Assembly: GCF_019431045.1 (NCBI RefSeq)
Contig: NZ_JAHXPT010000013.1
Location: 57,712-121,711 of the forward strand
Length of the DNA: 64,000 nt
Source of the DNA: Clostridium weizhouense
Lineage (GTDB): Bacteria; Bacillota; Clostridia; Clostridiales; Clostridiaceae
Reading direction: 5' to 3'
This document shows, in pieces, positions 26,517 through 35,753 of this stretch. Both the position numbers and the translations under genes were made by a program. Under the pieces are notes generated by a model. The model saw only the letters and a list, made by a program, of their open reading frames with translations. It searched no databases and was not told the DNA's origin. Positions within the stretch are counted from its first letter, which is position 1, and each line of letters starts with the position of its first letter.

Positions 26517-27353
26517 ATGTTTAAAGTGCAGGTTAGAAATTTAAGTTTTAGCATAGATAAAAAAGCAATACTAAAAGATATATCTTTTAATATTAAGAAA
26601 GGTTCATTTGTAGGAGTTATAGGTCCTAATGGTTCAGGAAAATCTACATTGCTTAAAAATATATATAGACTTTATAAACCATCAAGTGGAAGTATATTAT
26701 TAGATAATAGAGAATTGGTTAAAATAAAACATAAAGATTGTGCAAAAGAGATTGGAGTTTTAGCCCAAGAAAGTAATACTCACTTTGATTTTACTGTTGA
26801 ACAAATAGTAAAGATGGGACGATATCCATATAAATCTGTTTTTGAAGATTATTCTAAAGATGATTTACAGATGGTTAAGGAAATGCTAAAAAAGGTAGGC
26901 TTAGAAAATTATAGTCATAGGAATTTTTCAGAGTTATCAGGTGGAGAAAAACAAAGAACTTTAATAGCAAGGGCTTTAGTTCAAAATACTAATTTTTTAA
27001 TACTAGATGAACCAACAAATCATTTAGATATAGGTTATCAGATACAACTTATGGACTTAGTTAAAAGTCTTAAGATAACTACTTTAGCAGCTATACATGA
27101 TATGAATTTAGCATCTATGTATTGTGATTATTTAATTGTAATGAAAGATGGAAGGATAAAGAAAGTTGGAACAGTAGAAGACGTAATAAATTCTAAAATG
27201 TTAAAAGAGATATTTGGTGTAAATGCATATGTAGGAGTTAATCCTGTAAATAAAAAATTACAAGTATCATTTATGTATACACATGAACATATTAAAGGCC
27301 TTGGAACTGATCATATACATGAAGACGGATTTACAGGAGTGCATACTCATTAA
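26517..27353 (+). CDS. ABC importer ATPase, FecE/BtuD type, with His-rich tail
   Basis: The product has 278 residues, and ATG 26517 follows GGAGG. Motifs are Walker A GPNGSGKSTLL (near 36), signature LSGGEKQRT, Walker B LILDEPTNHLD and switch His (AAIHDMN). After a normal core, the last 25 residues contain seven histidines (THEHIKGLG, DHIHEDG, GVHTH), which resembles metal-sensing tails of Ni/Co transport proteins. The stop codon TAA is part of the TTAA at the edge of a small family B repeat. It probably powers nickel or cobalt uptake. Confidence 0.88.
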   Translation: MFKVQVRNLSFSIDKKAILKDISFNIKKGSFVGVIGPNGSGKSTLLKNIYRLYKPSSGSILLDNRELVKIKHKDCAKEIGVLAQESNTHFDFTVEQIVKMGRYPYKSVFEDYSKDDLQMVKEMLKKVGLENYSHRNFSELSGGEKQRTLIARALVQNTNFLILDEPTNHLDIGYQIQLMDLVKSLKITTLAAIHDMNLASMYCDYLIVMKDGRIKKVGTVEDVINSKMLKEIFGVNAYVGVNPVNKKLQVSFMYTHEHIKGLGTDHIHEDGFTGVHTH

Positions 27354-27393
27354 AGGTTTAAAAATATTTGATCTATTATTTTATGTGCCTAAA
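27350..27393. repeat. Family B mini-element at the end of the importer operon
   Basis: TTAAAGGTTTAAAAATA at the left and TATTATTTTATGTGCCTAA at the right. The left TTAA contains the stop codon of the ATPase gene. Confidence 0.5.
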
Positions 27394-27473
27394 TTTACAC
27401 ATTATTTTGTGTAGTCAAAAATATAAGAGTATGCTAAGATATTTAAATAATAGTCGTTACAGAAAAGTCATAT

Positions 27474-27519
27474 GCCGCACCATTATTTCTGCACTATGTT
27501 TGTGGAAAGGGTGCATGGC
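27474..27519. repeat. Direct repeat D, copy 2, with hairpin potential
   Basis: It is homologous to 24308-24340. Here GCCGCACC can also pair with GGGTGCATGGC (27509-27519). It lies in the gap before the HD-GYP gene. Confidence 0.5.
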
Positions 27520-27552
27520 TAAAAAAATTAATTATTTTAGTTGGAGGTATAT

Positions 27553-28623
27553 ATGAGACTTATTAGTGTCTCTAGCCTAAAGGGAGATGAAATTTTAGGA
27601 AGACAAATTTATGATGAACTAGGTAGAGTTTTACTTAATGTTGGAGTAAAATTAAAGCCTTATTATATTGAAAAGATTAAGGAAATGGGAATTAATTCAG
27701 TATACATTGATGATGATATATCAAAAGATGTAGATATTGAGGAAAGTATTTCTGAAAAGACAAGGCAAATGAGTAAACATGCTGTTAAGGATATGGTTCA
27801 AAAATATTGCCGTGAAGGAAAAACTGATAGTACAAGTGTTATAAATTCAGTGAATTCAGTAATTGAGGATATATTATCAAATAAAAATGTTTTAATAAAT
27901 GTTGCAGAAATAAGTTCAAGTGATAACAATATATATTCGCATTCTGTAAATGTTTGTGTATTGTCTACAATAATAGGAATCCATATGGGATATAGTATGT
28001 TAAAGCTTAAAGATATAGCTGCAGGTGCCCTAATGCATGATATAGGAAAGATAAAAATCATGAATGACAAAAAACTTTTAACACAATTTAAGACGAAAGA
28101 AGAATTAGATAAGTATATTAAATTAATGCATCCAAGAGTTGGTTATGATTTTTTAGGGGAACAGTATATTTGGAATGCCGCTGTCAAGGTAGTTGCTTTA
28201 ATGCATCATGAAAGAAGTGATGGAAGTGGTTATCCTTTAAAAGTACAAGGAAATGAAATAAACCAAATTGCAAAGATAGTATCTATATGTGATGTTTTTG
28301 ATAATTTAGTATCAGGAAGAAATATGGATAAAAGTAAAACTGTACCTGAGGTTATCGAATATCTTGTGGGTATGAGTAATATTTATTTTGATGCAGAAAT
28401 AGTAAAAAAATTTACTAGCAATATAGCTGCTTTTCCAACGGGATGTGCTGTTATTTTAAGTTCAAATGAAAAGGGGTTAGTTGTAAGACAAAACAACTCA
28501 ATGCCAACTAGGCCTGTGGTAAAAGTTATATATGATAAAATTGGAAATTTACTTTCAGAACCTTATGAAATTGATTTATTAAAAGAATTAACTCTTTTTA
28601 TTATAAAAACCTGTGAACTTTAA
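27553..28623 (+). CDS. HD-GYP domain protein (cyclic-di-GMP phosphodiesterase)
   Basis: The product has 356 residues. ATG 27553 follows TTGGAGGT. Residues 1-95 form an N-terminal region with the pattern [20 protein letters not shown] often found before HD-GYP domains. The HD site is MHDIGKIKI (near 160); [11 protein letters not shown] (near 217) is the HHE and GYP-type motif (GSGYP), followed by [11 protein letters not shown]. The C-terminus is a small beta domain ([15 protein letters not shown]). The enzyme should hydrolyse cyclic di-GMP. It is the first gene of a three-gene signalling set with the hybrid kinase 16 bases downstream. Confidence 0.9.
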   Translation: MRLISVSSLKGDEILGRQIYDELGRVLLNVGVKLKPYYIEKIKEMGINSVYIDDDISKDVDIEESISEKTRQMSKHAVKDMVQKYCREGKTDSTSVINSVNSVIEDILSNKNVLINVAEISSSDNNIYSHSVNVCVLSTIIGIHMGYSMLKLKDIAAGALMHDIGKIKIMNDKKLLTQFKTKEELDKYIKLMHPRVGYDFLGEQYIWNAAVKVVALMHHERSDGSGYPLKVQGNEINQIAKIVSICDVFDNLVSGRNMDKSKTVPEVIEYLVGMSNIYFDAEIVKKFTSNIAAFPTGCAVILSSNEKGLVVRQNNSMPTRPVVKVIYDKIGNLLSEPYEIDLLKELTLFIIKTCEL

Positions 28624-28639
28624 TTTATTGGAGGACTTT

Positions 28640-31486
28640 ATGAGTAGTGAAGGTGATTACATAAATATTAAATATTCTAATGAATGCTTTAAATTAATTA
28701 ATGAGACTTTCTGCAAATTTTTAGATTTAGATAGTATTAATTATCAAGTAGAGCTTAAAAGATCATTAGAAAAAATTGGTTTATTCTTTAATTTAGATAG
28801 AATTTATATTTATTATTTTTCTAAAGATCCTACTTTTATGAAAATAGAATGTCAATGGAATAAAGAAGGCATTTCACCTAAAAGGAAAATTGAGGAAGAA
28901 GAGGTGGTTTATGCTCTTCCATGGTTGATGCGTGAAATTAAAAACAATGATTTTGTTGCAATAAATAGTATAGAGGAATTACCAGATGAAGCACTATTCT
29001 CAATTGATGCTTTTTTAAAGGAAGGAATAAAATCTTCTCTTATAATTCCATTAAAAAGTCAAAATAAGTTAATAGGATTTATAGGATATGAAAGTTTATC
29101 AAAATCTATAATATGGGATGAAAAACAAATTAACATATTACGAGATATTTCAAAGGCTTTTTCATGTGCAAAATCAAGAATTACAAAGGAAAAATTATAT
29201 GAATTAATACTTGATGGACAATCAATTTTGCTTAATAACTCTGAATCACAGATTTGGGCTTTAAGTAATGTTACTTCTTATGCAACTGTTAATGAAGCAC
29301 ATGCAAAGTTTTTTGGCAAAAAGAAGAGTGATTTAGAATATCAGGACTTATATGATATATTCGATATAGAAACTGCAAATAAATTTTCAGAAAATAATTG
29401 GGATTTATTTGAAAAAAATGAATTAACAGAAAAAGATCTTGAAATTAAGAATTATAAAGGTGAAAATAGATTGCTTAGAATTAAAAGTAAACCATATAAG
29501 GATGAGGCAGGTAATATTAAATATCTAGTTTGCACAGCTGAAGATATTACAGAACAGAGAAAAGCAGAAAAGGAGTTATATAAAGCAAAAGAGCAAGCAG
29601 AAACAGCTAATATAGCTAAAAGTCAGTTTCTCGCAAATATGTCTCATGAAATAAGAACACCTATAAATGGAATATTTGGATTTCTAAAGTTATTGCAATC
29701 AACTAATTTATCTTTAGAGCAAAAAGAATTTATACGAGAAGCAAAAGCAGCTTCAGAGGTATTATTACATATTATTAATGATATATTGGACTTTTCAAAG
29801 ATTGAAGCTAGAAAATTGAAAATGGAAAAAATTGAGTTTAATTTAAGAAATATTATTGAAGATGCAGTTTCACTTCTTGCTCCTAAGGCTGAAGAAAAAG
29901 GGATTGAACTTTATACTATGATTAAAGCAGAAGTTCCTGAAAAAGTTATTGGTGATCCTTCAAGACTTAGTCAAATTTTAAATAATCTTATAAGTAATGC
30001 AGTAAAATTCACTCAAAAAGGTGAAATTGCTGTTACTGTTGATTTTTTAGAAGAAGATAATGGAATAGCTGTGATTAACTTTCAAGTAAAGGACACTGGA
30101 ATTGGGATTCATGATGATCATATTAATACCATTTTTCAATCTTTTAGTCAGGGAGATGCTTCTACCACTAGAAAGTATGGAGGAACAGGACTTGGCCTCG
30201 CAATATCTAATGAATTGGTTAAGATGATGGGTGGTGAAATTTATGTTGAAAGCATATTAGGGGAAGGATCTACATTTAAATTTAATGTGAGATTAAAAAT
30301 TGCTAATGGAGGATTAAAGCAAAAATTTGCATTTGAAAAGTTTGCAGGAATGAATATTTTAATTGCTGATGATAATACAAATAATAGAAAAATTGTTAGT
30401 TCATATCTTCAAGATATAGGATTAAAAGTATTTGAAGCAAAAGATGGTACTAGTGCAATTACTACAATTCTTACAAATGCAAATACAGAAAACAAAATAA
30501 ACATTGCTATTATAAATTATAAAATGTCAGATATGACTGGTTATCAACTTGCAACTACATTAAAAACAATACCTTTTGCAAATGATATTAAACTAATACT
30601 TTTAACTTCAGTAACTCAAAAAGGAGATACTAAACTTGCAAAAGAATATGGTTTTTCATCATATTTAGGTAAACCTGTAAGAAGAGATGAGTTACTTGAG
30701 TGTATAGCTAGAGTATTGGGTTTAAAAAAAGAGAATGAAGAACCTCAAGTTGTAACAAAACATATAGTTAAAGAAGTTAAAAATGTATTAAAACCAAGAA
30801 TTTTATTGGTTGAAGACAATGAAATGAATCGTAAAATTGTTATAAGCATGCTTAAAACTCATAATATGACTTGTGATATAGCTGTTGATGGTAGTGAAGC
30901 ATTAAAAGCAGTAGAAAAAAAAGATTATGATGTTATTTTTATGGATTGTCAAATGCCAGTAATGGACGGATATGAATGTACATCTAAAATAAGGTTGCTT
31001 GAAGGGACGAAAAAGCATAATAAAATTATTGCAATGACTGCTAATGTTATGGAAGGTGATTATGAAAAGTGTATTAAAGCTGGAATGGATGCATATATTA
31101 GTAAGCCTATTAATTTTGATATTATGTTTAATATGATAGAAGATAATACTAAAGAAAATTGTAAAGTACTCGATTATAATAATATTATAGAAAGTAATAT
31201 TAATTATTTTGTTCAAAGTACAGGACTTAAAAAAGAAGATGCAAAAGAAATTCTTGAGGAATATATAAAGTATTTACCAGATTTATTTGAGAATATTGAT
31301 AAAGCTATTTATAATAGTGATTTTAATAAATTAGCGGGATTAGCTCATGAATTAAAAGGTTCTTCTGGAAATTTAAGAATAAATTCTATTTATGAATTGG
31401 CAATAAAACTGGAAGAAGCAGTTTTAAAACGTGAAATAGATGAATGTATTAGATTTTTTGGTGAAATAAAAGACTTACTTTGCTAG
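28640..31486 (+). CDS. Hybrid sensor histidine kinase (GAF-PAS-HisKA-HATPase-REC-REC-HPt)
   Basis: The product has 948 residues; ATG 28640 follows TTGGAGG. There are no membrane helices, so it acts in the cytoplasm. Order: GAF (about 20-190), PAS/PAC (about 205-320), HisKA with [12 protein letters not shown] (His near 336), HATPase with NLISNAVKF and [10 protein letters not shown], first receiver (about 570-690), second receiver (about 718-840, [11 protein letters not shown]), HPt with HELKGSSGN (near 901). The first receiver reads [11 protein letters not shown], so the usual phospho-acceptor Asp is Asn and it is probably not phosphorylated. The lone receiver downstream is the likely phosphate acceptor. 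Confidence 0.92.
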   Translation: MSSEGDYINIKYSNECFKLINETFCKFLDLDSINYQVELKRSLEKIGLFFNLDRIYIYYFSKDPTFMKIECQWNKEGISPKRKIEEEEVVYALPWLMREIKNNDFVAINSIEELPDEALFSIDAFLKEGIKSSLIIPLKSQNKLIGFIGYESLSKSIIWDEKQINILRDISKAFSCAKSRITKEKLYELILDGQSILLNNSESQIWALSNVTSYATVNEAHAKFFGKKKSDLEYQDLYDIFDIETANKFSENNWDLFEKNELTEKDLEIKNYKGENRLLRIKSKPYKDEAGNIKYLVCTAEDITEQRKAEKELYKAKEQAETANIAKSQFLANMSHEIRTPINGIFGFLKLLQSTNLSLEQKEFIREAKAASEVLLHIINDILDFSKIEARKLKMEKIEFNLRNIIEDAVSLLAPKAEEKGIELYTMIKAEVPEKVIGDPSRLSQILNNLISNAVKFTQKGEIAVTVDFLEEDNGIAVINFQVKDTGIGIHDDHINTIFQSFSQGDASTTRKYGGTGLGLAISNELVKMMGGEIYVESILGEGSTFKFNVRLKIANGGLKQKFAFEKFAGMNILIADDNTNNRKIVSSYLQDIGLKVFEAKDGTSAITTILTNANTENKINIAIINYKMSDMTGYQLATTLKTIPFANDIKLILLTSVTQKGDTKLAKEYGFSSYLGKPVRRDELLECIARVLGLKKENEEPQVVTKHIVKEVKNVLKPRILLVEDNEMNRKIVISMLKTHNMTCDIAVDGSEALKAVEKKDYDVIFMDCQMPVMDGYECTSKIRLLEGTKKHNKIIAMTANVMEGDYEKCIKAGMDAYISKPINFDIMFNMIEDNTKENCKVLDYNNIIESNINYFVQSTGLKKEDAKEILEEYIKYLPDLFENIDKAIYNSDFNKLAGLAHELKGSSGNLRINSIYELAIKLEEAVLKREIDECIRFFGEIKDLLC

Positions 31487-31520
31487 GAAATTAAAAAACA
31501 TATATAAAGGAGTTTTTGAT

Positions 31521-31883
31521 GTGAAAAAGATCTTAGTTGTTGATAATTCATCTTTTATGAGGATGTTTATAAAAAAGATTATTGAACAAGGTGGTTTCAA
31601 TACAATATTCGAAGCAGCAGGTAGAGAAGATGCTATAGAGATATTTAATAGCGAAAGTCCAGATATTGTATTTTTAGATCTGAATATGTCTGAATCCACA
31701 ATGGATGGTATTGATGTTTTAACTGAAATGATGAAAATTAATCCTAAAGCAGTTGTATTTATTATATCTGCAGTAGGATATGAAAGTGTAAAAGATCAAT
31801 GTATAGAACTAGGAGCTAAAGGATATATTAGGAAACCTTTCGATACTGAGGAGTTATTAAAAACATTAGAAGAGTATAAATAA
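31521..31883 (+). CDS. Stand-alone response regulator receiver (CheY-like)
   Basis: The product has 120 residues and starts at GTG 31521 (AAGGAG 8 bases upstream; an overlapping ATG at 31519 is out of frame). The receiver fold shows VVDNSSFMR, the phospho-acceptor in FLDLN, the Thr/Ser site IISAVG and Lys in YIRKPF. The loop after the acceptor has a short insertion (LNMSESTMDG instead of LNMPxMDG). It has no output domain, so it works as a phospho-shuttle or by protein contact, probably with the kinase or HD-GYP protein upstream. Confidence 0.88.
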   Translation: MKKILVVDNSSFMRMFIKKIIEQGGFNTIFEAAGREDAIEIFNSESPDIVFLDLNMSESTMDGIDVLTEMMKINPKAVVFIISAVGYESVKDQCIELGAKGYIRKPFDTEELLKTLEEYK

Positions 31884-31902
31884 ATACTATTTATACTAAC
31901 AG

Positions 31903-31940
31903 AAAAACCCCTAGATTAATTAGATTAGTCTAGGGTTTTT
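31903..31940 (+). terminator. Terminator of the HD-GYP/kinase/receiver operon
   Basis: AAAAACCCCTAGA, loop, TCTAGGGTTTTT. The stem is strong and has a T tail. Confidence 0.9.
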
Positions 31941-32183
31941 ATTATACATAGATTTAGAATTATTTAAGAAGAAGCGTATCATAAATCAGATGAAAGATAT
32001 GAAATAATAAATCCTCTTTACGATTAAAATTAAATTATATAGTAGCCATTAAAAATGGATATTATTTTTTTTAGAATTAATAAATGTAAACTTTATAATA
32101 AAAAGTTTATTTATATGTAGACAAAATTATAAAATAGTCATAATATAAATATATAGATAAAAGTGAAAGAGGTATTGAGTAAT
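31941..32183. other. Intergenic region before the LuxR/DUF2087 gene
   Basis: AT-rich. A small hairpin CCATTAAAAATGG followed by TTATTTTTTTT near 32047-32074 may be a second terminator. No gene is supported. Confidence 0.4.
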
Positions 32184-32954
32184 ATGAATGAAAACAATAA
32201 AGAACTATTTTGGGATGCAACGATTGAAGAGGTAAAAAGAGGGTATATTGAGTGGGATGAGAGTTATAAGTGTATTATTTGTGAAGAGGAATTTACAAAA
32301 GGAAGAATATATGAAATAGATTCTATGTTTTACGATGCAAAAAAGGCAACAGAACTTCATATAGAAAAAATTCATGGTTCATCATTAGAGTATTTATTAG
32401 GAATGAATAATACTTTTACTGGTATATCTGAAGTACAAAGAGAATTATTAGTTTTAATAGCTTCAGGGTTAACGGATAAAGAAATTGCCACAAAGTTAGG
32501 GGTTGCACATTCAACAATAAGAAATCATCGTTATAAATTACGTGAAAAAGAAAAGCAAGCAAGACTATTTCTAGCAATGATGGAGCTTATATCTAGTGGA
32601 ACAAAGAAAAAGATAAATAAACTAGATACAGAGTCTATATGTGATGCACATAAAACAGCAACTACTCTAGATGACAGATATAATATTACTGATAAAGAAA
32701 GAGAAAATACTATTAAAAACTATATGGATGAAAATGGAGCTATAAAGACATATCCATCTAAGGAGAAAAAGAAGATAATAATACTAGGGGAAGTAGTTAA
32801 GAACTTTTCAAAGGGAAAGAAATATTCAGAAAAAGAAATAAATAGAGTTTTAAAAAGAATATATGAAGATTATGCTTCTATTAGAAGAGCACTAATAGAA
32901 TATGGATTTATTGAACGTTCTAATGATTGCAGTAGCTATTGGATAAAAGAATAG
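32184..32954 (+). CDS. LuxR-type HTH and DUF2087 transcriptional regulator
   Basis: The product has 256 residues from ATG 32184 (GAGGT 10 bases upstream; a GTG at 32163 would add seven residues). The N-terminus has a small zinc-finger-like pattern, CIICEEEFTKG then HIEKIHG. Residues about 85-135 are a LuxR-type helix-turn-helix (EVQRELLVLIASGLTDKEIA, VAHSTIRNHRYKLREK). The C-terminal 80 residues match DUF2087 (YSEKEINRVLKRIYEDYASI, RRALIEYGFIERS). This arrangement occurs in Firmicute regulators of unknown signal. It is monocistronic or pairs with the small gene downstream. Confidence 0.82.
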   Translation: MNENNKELFWDATIEEVKRGYIEWDESYKCIICEEEFTKGRIYEIDSMFYDAKKATELHIEKIHGSSLEYLLGMNNTFTGISEVQRELLVLIASGLTDKEIATKLGVAHSTIRNHRYKLREKEKQARLFLAMMELISSGTKKKINKLDTESICDAHKTATTLDDRYNITDKERENTIKNYMDENGAIKTYPSKEKKKIIILGEVVKNFSKGKKYSEKEINRVLKRIYEDYASIRRALIEYGFIERSNDCSSYWIKE

Positions 32955-33055
32955 TTCTTAAAACAAATCATATAATCTGTAATACAAACGTACTTAACAG
33001 AATATATTTATAAAAAGTTAATTAATTATAGAATATATGATTGGAGGAATGTAGA

Positions 33056-33415
33056 ATGGATTTTAATAAATATCATTCACAACTAATTAAGGATATAAGT
33101 CATTATACAACTAGAACCAAAATAGGAACTATACTAAAAGCTGAGCAAAAAGAAATCACAGAAGATAATAAAAGAATGCAGGCTTTAGATGTTATTATTA
33201 AACTTAACAAAGATGAATTAATAAAAATAGAAGGAAAAAATAATATATATAACTTTAATGTTTCTATAGATGGAAAAGATGTTTATACAACACCTAAATG
33301 TAATCATAGAGATGAAGAATTTAGAAACTCTATAAAAGATGCAAAGGAGTATATTAATTTTATAAATTGTTTTGAAAACTTAGGTAAGATATTTAAAAAG
33401 AAGAGAAAAAAATAA
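33056..33415 (+). CDS. Hypothetical protein, 119 residues
   Basis: ATG 33056 follows TTGGAGGAATG. The protein is basic at its end (FKKKRKK), has a short beta region in the middle (NIYNFNVSIDGKDVYTTPKC) and a helical C-terminal part. It has no signal peptide or membrane helix. I do not recognise the family. It lies 100 bases after the LuxR/DUF2087 gene on the same strand and ends in its own terminator. Confidence 0.6.
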   Translation: MDFNKYHSQLIKDISHYTTRTKIGTILKAEQKEITEDNKRMQALDVIIKLNKDELIKIEGKNNIYNFNVSIDGKDVYTTPKCNHRDEEFRNSIKDAKEYINFINCFENLGKIFKKKRKK

Positions 33416-33423
33416 TTCATATG

Positions 33424-33476
33424 AAAACTAGTAATTATTAAATTATATTTTAATATTACTAGTTTTTTATTTTTTG
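33424..33476 (+). terminator. Terminator after the 119-residue gene
   Basis: AAAACTAGTAAT, an AT-rich loop, ATTACTAGTTTT, then a long T-rich tail. Confidence 0.85.
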
Positions 33477-33545
33477 ATTTGAATATTATAACATAATTAT
33501 GTAATATTAACATAAATAATTAAATTATAAAAAGGGGATAGCATT

Positions 33546-33647
33546 ATGGTTTATAGACAAATACAATTATATAAATTTTTAGATTATTGTAATAAAAATA
33601 ATTTGGAAAAAAAGGTATTAGATTGTGGAGCAGGAGAAGGAAATTAA
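33546..33647 (+). pseudogene. Methyltransferase N-terminal stub leading into the response regulator
   Basis: AAAGGGGATAGC precedes ATG 33546, which encodes 33 residues ending in KKVLDCGAGEGN and then TAA. VLDCGAGEG is motif I of class I SAM-dependent methyltransferases, and the preceding MVYRQIQLYKFLDYC is a plausible N-terminus, so this is the first part of such a gene cut off right after the SAM loop. Its stop overlaps the start of the response regulator (TAATG), so it may now act as a translated leader that couples ribosomes to that gene. It is too short for a working enzyme. Confidence 0.65.
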
Positions 33648-34321
33648 TGTACAAAATATTAATTGTAGAAGACGATATAACTATAGCAAGTATTTTAAAA
33701 AATCATTTATGTAAATGGGGATATGAAGCAGAAATTATTTCTGATTTTAATAATGTTATGTATGAATTTATTAAATATGATCCTGAATTAGTAATTTTAG
33801 ATATTACTTTACCTTTTTATAATGGCTTTCATTGGTGTACAGAAATTAGGAAAATATCAAAGGTGCCTATAATTTTTGCATCATCTGCTAGTGATAATAT
33901 GAATTTAATCATGGCTATTAATATGGGTGCTGATGATTTTATTGCAAAGCCATTTGATTTAAATGTAGTAGTAGCAAAAATACAAGCATTAATTAGAAGA
34001 ACTTATTCATTTCAAGGAAAAGTAAATATATTAGAAAGTAATGGAGCAGTTCTTAATTTAGGGAATACAACTCTTACATATAATGATGACAAACTGGAAT
34101 TAAGCAAAAATGAATTTAAGATATTACAAATACTTTTAGAAAATAAAAGTAAAGCTGTTTCTCGTGACGATATTATGAATTATCTTTGGAATAGTGATAG
34201 TTTTATTGATGATAATACATTAACTGTTAATGTAACTAGGCTTAGAAAAAAGTTAGAGGATATAGGACTTAAAGATTTTATTAAAACTAAAAAAGGAATT
34301 GGTTATATGGTAGGTGATTAG
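33647..34321 (+). CDS. Response regulator, OmpR family, BceR-like
   Basis: The product has 224 residues; ATG 33647 overlaps the stop of the methyltransferase stub. The receiver has acidic residues in ILIVEDD, phospho-acceptor in LVILDITLPFYNGF and Lys in FIAKPFDL. The C-terminal winged helix has LSKNEFKILQILLENK and NVTRLRKKLED. LDITLP with NGFHWC is the pattern of regulators of Bce-type peptide resistance modules. It should be phosphorylated by the kinase downstream and activate the ABC genes at 35754-38493. Confidence 0.9.
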   Translation: MYKILIVEDDITIASILKNHLCKWGYEAEIISDFNNVMYEFIKYDPELVILDITLPFYNGFHWCTEIRKISKVPIIFASSASDNMNLIMAINMGADDFIAKPFDLNVVVAKIQALIRRTYSFQGKVNILESNGAVLNLGNTTLTYNDDKLELSKNEFKILQILLENKSKAVSRDDIMNYLWNSDSFIDDNTLTVNVTRLRKKLEDIGLKDFIKTKKGIGYMVGD

Positions 34322-34322
34322 T

Positions 34323-35339
34323 ATGCAAAAAGAATCTATTTTTTTTATGATATTCTCTTATTTTAAAGAAAGAATAAAGATTATTTGTACATTTTTTATA
34401 TTTATTAGTATATTTTTAGTTGTATATTTATTATATCATCTTCCGTTAGAACCAGTTTTATATGCTAGTTTATTAACAATTACATTAGGGTTTCTATTTA
34501 GCTTATATGATTTTTATAGATTTTATAATAAGCATAGATTTTTAAAATATATTTTTAATACAGTAGAAGATAAATTAGAAAAGATGCCAGAAAATAATAA
34601 ATTGATAGAAGAAGATTACCAAGAGATTATTAAAAAAATATATAATAGTAAGTCAGACTTAGAGTATAAGATTAATAATAATCGTAGTGAAATGATAGAT
34701 TATTATACAATGTGGGTACATCAAATAAAAACACCTATTTCAGCATTACATATGATTTTACAATCTATGGATTCATGTGAAAACAAGAAACTTATGAATC
34801 AAGAAGTATTTAAGATAGAGCAATATGTTGAGATGGTACTTCATTATCTTAGATTAGAAAGTATGTCTTCTGATTTAAGATTAGAAGAATATAATTTACA
34901 AAATATTCTTCATCAAGTAGTTAAGAAACATGCTTTAATGTTTATTAATAAGAAGATTAAATTGGATTTAGAGGAAATAGATTATAGAGTGATAACTGAT
35001 GAAAAGTGGCTTACATTTGTATTAGAACAGATTTTATCTAATGCATTAAAATATACTAAAGAAGGTACAATTTTTATTTATATGGATAAACAAAATAAAG
35101 ATACTTTAATAATTAAGGATACTGGAATTGGAATAGAAGAAGAGGACATACCTAGGGTATTTGAAAAAGGATTTACAGGATATAATGGTAGAATGAATAA
35201 GAAGTCTACAGGTATAGGGCTATATTTATGTAAGAATATTTTAAATAATCTTTCTCATAAAATATTTATTACCTCAAAGGTAGGAAAAGGAACAATGGTA
35301 GCTATTGATTTTTTAAGAAAGAAGATTGAAATAGAGTAA
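34323..35339 (+). CDS. Intramembrane-sensing histidine kinase, BceS-like
   Basis: The product has 338 residues; ATG 34323 follows GTAGGTGATT, one base after the regulator's stop. Two transmembrane helices (about 20-65) are joined by a very short outer loop, so there is no real extracellular sensor. The DHp helix is MWVHQIKTPISALHMIL (His near 138). The ATPase has LEQILSNALKYT, DTGIGI and STGIGLYLC. Kinases of this type sense peptide antibiotics through the flux of the cognate BceAB transporter. A terminator follows at 35386. Confidence 0.9.
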   Translation: MQKESIFFMIFSYFKERIKIICTFFIFISIFLVVYLLYHLPLEPVLYASLLTITLGFLFSLYDFYRFYNKHRFLKYIFNTVEDKLEKMPENNKLIEEDYQEIIKKIYNSKSDLEYKINNNRSEMIDYYTMWVHQIKTPISALHMILQSMDSCENKKLMNQEVFKIEQYVEMVLHYLRLESMSSDLRLEEYNLQNILHQVVKKHALMFINKKIKLDLEEIDYRVITDEKWLTFVLEQILSNALKYTKEGTIFIYMDKQNKDTLIIKDTGIGIEEEDIPRVFEKGFTGYNGRMNKKSTGIGLYLCKNILNNLSHKIFITSKVGKGTMVAIDFLRKKIEIE

Positions 35340-35385
35340 GGCACAATAAAATGTGTCTAATCTTACACATATGTAAGGTTAAAAG

Positions 35386-35427
35386 AAGAAATGTAAGTCA
35401 AGATTAAGGCAATACATTTCTTTTTTT
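35386..35427 (+). terminator. Terminator of the regulator/kinase pair
   Basis: GAAATGTA, loop, TACATTTC then seven T. It separates the two-component genes from the ABC genes. Confidence 0.75.
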
Positions 35428-35465
35428 ATTATACTTAATTTGTAATAAGGTACATTAAATAATGA

Positions 35466-35685
35466 CTATGTTTTAAAACATTGTTGATATTTTAGTATAA
35501 AGCTCATGGACAGAGGAATTTACTTTAAGAACTCTAAAATAAAGCTTAGTCCAATTAATGCATGTTCCCAATCAAAGATTGATGACAAGCAATTAATTGT
35601 ACAAATCTTCATTAAGAGTTCTAAAAAGCAAATTCCAATGCCAGTTCGCCCTTATACTAAAATATCAACATTCACTTAAAACATA
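35466..35685. repeat. Family A repeat, full-length copy 1
   Basis: The termini are long inverted repeats: CTATGTTTTAAAACATTG then TTGATATTTTAGTATAA at the left, and TTATACTAAAATATCAACA then TTCACTTAAAACATA at the right. Inside, AGAACTCT pairs with AGAGTTCT and GGAATTTAC with GCAAATTCC, so the whole 220 bp is an imperfect palindrome. It has no coding capacity. It lies between the kinase and the ABC ATPase. Confidence 0.8.
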
Positions 35686-35733
35686 AAGAAAATAATAAAT
35701 AAGTATGTTCAGTTTATTATTTTATGTATCTAA
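35682..35733. repeat. Family B-like mini-palindrome next to repeat A
   Basis: CATAAAGAAAATAATAAA and TTTATTATTTTATG form an inverted repeat followed by TATCTAA. It overlaps the end of the A element and lies just before the ribosome site of the ABC ATPase gene. Confidence 0.5.
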
Positions 35734-35753
35734 AGATTTGGAGGTAATAATAA

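Noticed and set aside
27368..27556. Plus-strand open frame of 62 codons before the HD-GYP gene
   Set aside because: It runs through repeat B and repeat D sequence, lacks a ribosome site and overlaps the real HD-GYP start.
30902..31216. 104-codon minus-strand frame
   Set aside because: It is antisense to the second receiver of the hybrid kinase, very His/Ile/Phe-rich, with no ribosome site.
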